This document shows positions 60,008 to 64,000 of a DNA stretch of 64,000 nucleotides, one piece after another. The notes beneath the pieces are model-generated. The model did no database searches. It had not been told where the DNA came from and was given only the letters and a program-made list of their open reading frames with translations. Both the position numbers and the translations under genes were made by a program. Every line of letters starts with the position of its first letter. Within the stretch, counting starts at the first letter, position 1. The DNA comes from Hymenobacter caeli (GTDB taxonomy: Bacteria > Bacteroidota > Bacteroidia > Cytophagales > Hymenobacteraceae), in contig NZ_JABSNP010000024.1 of NCBI RefSeq assembly GCF_013294115.1, positions 1 through 64,000 of the forward strand. Reading direction: 5' to 3'.

Positions 60008-61159
60008 CTAATTTGCAAACAGGCGGATGCCGAAGCTGACGACCTGCGTGTCGGGGCCCTGGCCGGCTTTGAAGAGCGGGTTCAGGTTGTACTTGGCGAA
60101 CAGGCTGAATTCGCCGTAGCCGACAACGGCTTGCAGGCCGTACTGGAAGTCTTCGAGGTTGTAGCTGTTGTGGTCCTTGTCCTTATAAGTAGTGCCGTCA
60201 GTGGTGTACTTGAGCTTGGTCCAGGAGCCGAGGCGGTAGCCCACGAAGCCCCCGGCGGCCAGCGAAAACGTGGGGTGATAGTGGGCGTCGTGCAGGTTCA
60301 GCCGGAGCATGAGCGGCAGGTTCACGGCGGCCGTGGCCAGCTTGGTTTTTTCGTACTGGCGGGTGGGGTCGGCTTCGCGCACCACACCCGTTACGCTGTT
60401 CTGGTTCACCCACTTGTCGTTGCCGTTCAACATGTAGTTGTTGAAGGCAAACTCAGGGCCCACCACCAGGAACACAGGGCTGTTTTTGCCGCCCAAGCGG
60501 TGCGAGTAGTCGAAGCCCAGGTTGACGTAGCGCGAGCCGCCGGGGCGCAGGTCCACGGCCGATTGGCCGACGCCGGGGTGCTGGTTGGCCAGGGCGTTCA
60601 GGCCCAGGTCGAACACGAAGTTGGTTACGCCTTGGCTGTTGCGCTCGTAAGTTTTGGCACCCACCGAGTCGCGGTGGGCTTCGCGCTCGGCACGGTTACG
60701 GCCCGGGGTGGGGTTAATTTTTACGCTCCGGTTGCCGTCGGCGTCGGTGTCGACCTTGATGCGGAAGGCCTTGTTCAGGGCCACGTCCACGCGCTTGGCG
60801 TTGGGGGTTTGCCGGTGGGTGGTGATGCGGATTTGCTCGGGCAGGCGCTGGCCGGGGGTGTCTTTGTCGGGGTAAAATTCCATCGTTACCTGCTCGGTTT
60901 TGGCCGTTTTGGCCGCTGCCTCGGCCTGGGCAATGTAGCCGGCGAGGCGGGTCGTGAGCGAATCAAGGTGGTACTTGGGCAGCTCGCGCAGCTGGGCCGC
61001 GTCGCGCACCAGCAGCGTGAGGGTGGCCTGGTTGGGCAGCCGCACCACGATGGTATCGGCGGGGGCGGGGGCCCCGGGCGGGCGGGCGGCGCGGGCCGTG
61101 GCAGGGGCGGCGGCGCAGGCGGCGGCGAGGAGGAGCAGGGCGAAGAAGGGGCGTTTCAT
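60008..61159 (-). CDS. Outer-membrane beta-barrel (porin family) protein
   Basis: A 383-residue exported protein with signal MKRPFFALLLLAAACAAAPA. After a helical N-terminal region (TIVVRLPNQATLTLLVRDAA and LPKYHLDSLTTRLAGYIAQA) it has a barrel with alternating strands (SRYVNLGFDYSHRLGGKNSP, FLVVGPEFAFNNYMLNG, and LFAKYNLNPLFKAGQGPD at the end). It is the third gene of the ECF sigma and anti-sigma cluster on the same strand, so it is probably a target or partner of that sigma system. Confidence 0.83.
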   Translation of the reverse strand: MKRPFFALLLLAAACAAAPATARAARPPGAPAPADTIVVRLPNQATLTLLVRDAAQLRELPKYHLDSLTTRLAGYIAQAEAAAKTAKTEQVTMEFYPDKDTPGQRLPEQIRITTHRQTPNAKRVDVALNKAFRIKVDTDADGNRSVKINPTPGRNRAEREAHRDSVGAKTYERNSQGVTNFVFDLGLNALANQHPGVGQSAVDLRPGGSRYVNLGFDYSHRLGGKNSPVFLVVGPEFAFNNYMLNGNDKWVNQNSVTGVVREADPTRQYEKTKLATAAVNLPLMLRLNLHDAHYHPTFSLAAGGFVGYRLGSWTKLKYTTDGTTYKDKDHNSYNLEDFQYGLQAVVGYGEFSLFAKYNLNPLFKAGQGPDTQVVSFGIRLFAN

Positions 61160-61185
61160 GGCGTTGGGGGCAGGCAATGGTAAGG

Positions 61186-62292
61186 TTAGAGTCGAATGGT
61201 GCGGGAAAGGGTGCGGCCGCCGAGGTTGGCTTGCAGCGTGAGGTTTTCGGGCAGGCCGGTGGCTTCGGCCAGGCTCACCCGCTCGCCCCGCACCACGTGG
61301 CGGGCCTGGCGGAGCAGCCCCCCCAGCACGCGGCGGCCAACGGGCCGGTCGTCGTCGTCGGAGAAGGTTTCGGCCGTCGCCGCCGCCACGGGGGCCGGGG
61401 CAGCGCTGCCCCGGCGGACTTCCACCTCAATCACCGCGCTGGCCGGCGCGGCGGTGGGGGTAGGGGCCACGGCCAGGGCCCCCGCGTCCAGGGGCTTCGG
61501 GCCGCGCACCGCCGGGGCTGGCGCGTCCGGGGCCCCGGACCGCGCCGGCCCCGGTCGGGCCGCTACTGAAGGGGAAACCGCCGCCCGTTTGGTGGCCGAT
61601 GAACCGCTAGATGCCGGCACCGCAAGCCGGGTTGCCTGGTGCGAAAAATTATTTTCAGCAGCGGCCAATGAAGTCGATTTCATGGCCCGCGCTGCGCGAG
61701 GACCCTCTTGGCCCGTGGCCGCCCGGGCAACCTGTGGCGCGGTAGTAGCCGGTGTGGCCGCGGTAGCCAGGGTGCCCTTGGGGGCCCCAGCCGTTGCATC
61801 CAAGGCATCTGCCGGGGCCCCAGTAGCGGCGGCTACGGCGTTTTGCTGGTTGGTTTTGCTCGTTCCACTAATCTCACTGGGGCGCAGGGGCCCAGCGGTG
61901 CCTTGCGTGCCGCGGGCTGAGGTGCGGGCCGCCAGCTCGGTGCCGGGGCGCAGGCCCGCGGCGTGGCGCCACAGCAGCCCGGCGCCGCCGGCTACCAGCA
62001 GCAGGGCCACCGCGGCGGCCAGGGCCCGGGGCCACCAGGCGGCCGCGCGCCGCGGGCGCGGCGGGCGCAGGTGCTCGTCTTCCAGCCGCTCCCAGAGGGC
62101 GCGGCCGGGCGGGGTGGCGTGGGCGGCCAGCCCGGCGCGGAACAGCTCGTCGAGGCGGGCGTCATCGGCGGCGGGTGGGGCCCCGGCGGCGTTGGTGGCA
62201 TCGGCCAGGCGGGCCCACAGCGCCGGGTCGGGCGGGGTGACGTGCCCGTCGAGGCCGTCGCGGAACAAGTTATCAATGTCTTCGGGAAGCAT
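61186..62292 (-). CDS. Putative anti-sigma factor, single-pass membrane protein
   Basis: A 368-residue protein. The cytosolic N-terminus holds two homologous motifs (DIDNLFRDGLDGHVTPPDPA and LDELFRAGLAAHATPPGRA), each ending in a tryptophan-rich LWxRL; this repeated unit is typical of Bacteroidota anti-sigma factors. One membrane helix follows (ALAAAVALLLVAGGAGLLW), then a long disordered Ala/Pro/Thr-rich periplasmic part. Start MLPEDIDNLF at 62292; the repeat upstream supplies an in-frame alternative start at 62331 (MSIAHCQLLIAKPM). It would hold the sigma factor inactive until an envelope signal. Confidence 0.82.
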   Translation of the reverse strand: MLPEDIDNLFRDGLDGHVTPPDPALWARLADATNAAGAPPAADDARLDELFRAGLAAHATPPGRALWERLEDEHLRPPRPRRAAAWWPRALAAAVALLLVAGGAGLLWRHAAGLRPGTELAARTSARGTQGTAGPLRPSEISGTSKTNQQNAVAAATGAPADALDATAGAPKGTLATAATPATTAPQVARAATGQEGPRAARAMKSTSLAAAENNFSHQATRLAVPASSGSSATKRAAVSPSVAARPGPARSGAPDAPAPAVRGPKPLDAGALAVAPTPTAAPASAVIEVEVRRGSAAPAPVAAATAETFSDDDDRPVGRRVLGGLLRQARHVVRGERVSLAEATGLPENLTLQANLGGRTLSRTIRL

Positions 62293-62330
62293 GGGTTTGG
62301 CAATTAGCAATTGACAATGAGCGATTGACA

Positions 62331-62414
62331 ATGAGCAGTGAACAATGAGTAGTGAGCCAGTAAGGCACCATTACTCATTGTTCACTGCTCATTATTAATT
62401 ATTAATTGATGCGT
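62331..62414 (-). repeat. Heptamer palindrome between the sigma and anti-sigma genes
   Basis: The arm 62331-62351 pairs perfectly with 62372-62392 (21 bp, loop 20). 7-bp units CAATTAG, CAATTGA, CAATGAG and CAGTGAA run from about 62301. On the minus strand 62382-62414 is the end of the sigma gene, giving the tail THQLIINNEQ; this peptide is also in the Dna2-like protein. Confidence 0.95.
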
Positions 62415-62930
62415 AACCCGGCGCTGCAACAGGGCCCGGGCCTTGCTGAGCTGCGACTTGCTGGTGCCCTCCGAAATGCCCAGCAGCGCGGCGATTTCCT
62501 GGTGGCCGTAGCCCTCCAGGGCGTAGAGGTTGAACACGGTGCGGTAGCCGGCGGGTAGCTCGGCCAGCAGGGCCAGCAGGTCGTCGGCCTGCAGCTGGGT
62601 ATCGGCCGTGGCGGGGGTGCTGGCCAGGTTTTCGGGCTGCGCGAAGTCGTCGAACGAGAGCGTGAGGGGCTCGCGGCGGCGCAGCTCCATCAGGGCCCGG
62701 TTCACCATGATGCGGCGCACCCAGCCCTCGAAGCTGCCCTCGCCGCGGTAAGTAGGCAGGGCCCGGAACATCTGGGCAAAGCCCAGCAGCAGGGCTTCTT
62801 CGGCGTCTTCGCGGCGCTTGAGGTAGCGGCGGCACACCGTGAGCATGAGGCCCGCCAGGCGCTCGTAAAGCTGGCGCTGGGCCCGGGGCTCGCCCCGCTG
62901 GCAGGCGGCAATGAGGTCGGCTTCGGTCAC
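62382..62930 (-). CDS. ECF-type RNA polymerase sigma factor
   Basis: A 182-residue sigma-70 factor, starting at GTG 62930 (MTEADLIAACQRGEPRAQRQ). Region 2: YLKRREDAEEALLLGFAQMF, YRGEGSFEGWVRRIMVNRAL. Region 4: LPAGYRTVFNLYALEGYGHQ and EIAALLGISEGTSKSQLSKA with RALLQRRV. The last nine residues (QLIINNEQ) come from the repeat and replace whatever the original end was; the repeat also provides the stop. It heads an operon with the anti-sigma and porin genes. Confidence 0.93.
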   Translation of the reverse strand: MTEADLIAACQRGEPRAQRQLYERLAGLMLTVCRRYLKRREDAEEALLLGFAQMFRALPTYRGEGSFEGWVRRIMVNRALMELRRREPLTLSFDDFAQPENLASTPATADTQLQADDLLALLAELPAGYRTVFNLYALEGYGHQEIAALLGISEGTSKSQLSKARALLQRRVTHQLIINNEQ

Positions 62931-63031
62931 GGGTGAAAGGTAGAGAAGGGCGGGGGCAAGGCGGTTTGGGCGCGGTAGATGCGGGAAGTGGGGGCGGGGT
63001 TGCCCGGGGCGGGAAATTTATTTTTGGGGCG

Positions 63032-63059
63032 TAAAAAAACCCCGGCGGGGCGGCCGGGG
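63032..63059 (-). terminator. Intrinsic terminator of the lipoprotein gene
   Basis: CCCCGGC (63040-63046) pairs with GCCGGGG (63053-63059); on the minus strand it ends in a T-run (63032-63039 reads A). It lies 23 bases after the lipoprotein stop. Confidence 0.85.
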
Positions 63060-63081
63060 CTTTTTATTAATAAAAATGTTC

Positions 63082-63921
63082 CTATTCATTACGAGATTTT
63101 TTCATCAAAATACCCGGACTATTGGAAGCATCAAATCCTTGAAATACTCCGTACTGCGCCAGGATGTTCCGCCTTGTTAAAATCGAATCAAGTACCAGTC
63201 CGGTTGGCCTTACCTCGTAATACAGGACAGGATTGTATGTTGTCCAACGTTTGCCTTGGTCATCATCCCACACTTCTCCGAAACCACCGGATCCGGCAAA
63301 CTCCAACTTTCCATCGTTGTCAACATCCTTCGCGGGCCCGTTGAATGTCAGCAGCGTATCAGTTTTAACAACTTGGTTATTTTTTATGTAAAATCGCCGG
63401 GCCAATTCTTTAGAAGGCCGATTATTAAATGCAACCAACAGTTCGCCGGCTCCGGGCCCCGTTGGTACCCAAATAGGGTAAAGCCTTTCGGTTTCGGGCA
63501 TAGTATAGAAACTGTACATAAAGCCGTCGTCGGCTGTATCACAGAAAATGACTTTGTGGTCACGTTTGATGGTAAAAATTAATTTTAATTCGCTCGAGTC
63601 GCGGATAATGTCTGTGGCCGCGACGGGAACAGAGTTAATAATGACCAACAGCCCGGGTGCCACCGTCTTAATTTTTTCGAAGGGTTGGTGCAGCGTCGGC
63701 ACGTCTTCCGAAGGGTCTTTGGGCGAGGCATACCCTGGAAAGGCCAGCGGTGATTCCTGGATGATGGTAGCGGTATCGGCCTGAGCCGATGGCTGCGCGG
63801 CGGACGGCACCTTGCTACTGCTTTGCACAACGGCCGGTGCGGGTTTGCTTTCGCAGCCGCTAAGCAGCACGTGAGTCACCAGTGCGCCGGCCAGCTTGCC
63901 GTATTTCCAAGCGAGCGACAT
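63082..63921 (-). CDS. Low-GC lipoprotein, hypothetical
   Basis: A 279-residue lipoprotein with signal ending in VLLSGC. The mature part has PAPAVVQSSSKVPSAAQPS, then a folded region with TIKRDHKVIFCDTADDGFMY, ERLYPIWVPTGPGAGELLVA, KDVDNDGKLEFAGSGGFG (a calcium-binding-like loop) and RWTTYNPVLYYEVRPTGLVL. The GxVDxDGDGxxEF-like loop resembles FG-GAP or VCBS repeats, used in surface proteins. GC content is well below that of the neighbours. No function is known. Confidence 0.75.
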   Translation of the reverse strand: MSLAWKYGKLAGALVTHVLLSGCESKPAPAVVQSSSKVPSAAQPSAQADTATIIQESPLAFPGYASPKDPSEDVPTLHQPFEKIKTVAPGLLVIINSVPVAATDIIRDSSELKLIFTIKRDHKVIFCDTADDGFMYSFYTMPETERLYPIWVPTGPGAGELLVAFNNRPSKELARRFYIKNNQVVKTDTLLTFNGPAKDVDNDGKLEFAGSGGFGEVWDDDQGKRWTTYNPVLYYEVRPTGLVLDSILTRRNILAQYGVFQGFDASNSPGILMKKSRNE

Positions 63922-64000
63922 ATTAAATTTAGGTAGTGGATTAATTCAGGGTGGCGGTTGTAGATTGGTTTATGGTTTACACCCAGCATTATTGCGCCAA
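63922..64000. other. Upstream region of the last gene
   Basis: AT-rich, no gene seen. It probably contains the promoter of the minus-strand lipoprotein gene. Confidence 0.4.

Overview
The window looks like a chromosomal piece of a high-GC Bacteroidota, most likely Hymenobacter or a close relative. The evidence is an overall GC near 65%, Bacteroidota-type -7 promoter boxes (TAnnTTTG) upstream of several genes, few Shine-Dalgarno sites, and typical families: a TamL-like BamA lipoprotein, OmpA with thrombospondin-3 repeats, a fused E1 alpha/beta 2-oxoacid dehydrogenase, 7TMR-DISM hybrid histidine kinase/AraC, DUF1080, and DUF4369-TlpA. I see no rRNA, tRNA, CRISPR array, transposase or prophage. 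About 58 protein genes are supported, one of them frameshifted.

Layout. 0-12.8 kb: carotenoid monooxygenase (CrtA-like), PPOX flavoprotein, ACP phosphodiesterase, SlyD-type FKBP, large catalase, two secreted beta-propeller lipoproteins (SMP-30-like and MRJP/yellow-like), a UPF1-like helicase, a higBA toxin-antitoxin locus with a small third gene, an Imm51-like immunity protein and small hypotheticals. 12.9-16.7 kb: a 1253-residue Dna2-like nuclease-helicase carrying two repeat-derived insertions. 16.8-25.4 kb: DUF2809, MpaB/DUF2236, 2OG-Fe(II) oxygenase, MMPL/RND exporter, small secreted proteins, TIGR03643, thymidylate synthase, TonB-CTD and DUF1080 proteins. 25.4-29.4 kb (minus): GH53 galactanase, MerR, a low-GC ORF, dprA, and a class IV aminotransferase. 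29.6-34.9 kb: alaS with an in-frame repeat insertion, then two TonB-CTD paralogues around a membrane protein. 35-42.9 kb: OmpA with a histone-H1-like tail, gatB, TlpA, a secreted hypothetical, a psi-like hypothetical, acyl-CoA thioesterase, pcm. 43-50.3 kb: polyprenyl glycosylphosphotransferase, riboflavin synthase, EamA exporter, a frameshifted small gene, PAP2, hemF, fused E1. 50.4-64 kb: hybrid kinase, two small secreted proteins, vanadium haloperoxidase-like lipoprotein, tamL, TrmH methyltransferase, an ECF sigma / anti-sigma / porin operon and a lipoprotein.

The most unusual signal is a family of degenerate 7-bp repeats (CARTKAR, AGCTNTT and similar) that fold into hairpins. They sit at gene ends and also inside reading frames without breaking them: once in alaS, twice in the Dna2-like helicase, and as the C-terminal tail and stop of the sigma factor. 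The alaS copy and one helicase copy match at 37 of 40 bases and encode almost the same peptide in the same frame. This resembles the in-frame palindromic elements of Rickettsia combined with the heptamer repeats of cyanobacteria. A second palindrome type, with GTCAT-type ends, occurs only between genes.

Several genes (thyA, acpH, the EamA exporter) have the -7 box only 7-8 bases before the ATG, so their mRNAs may be leaderless.
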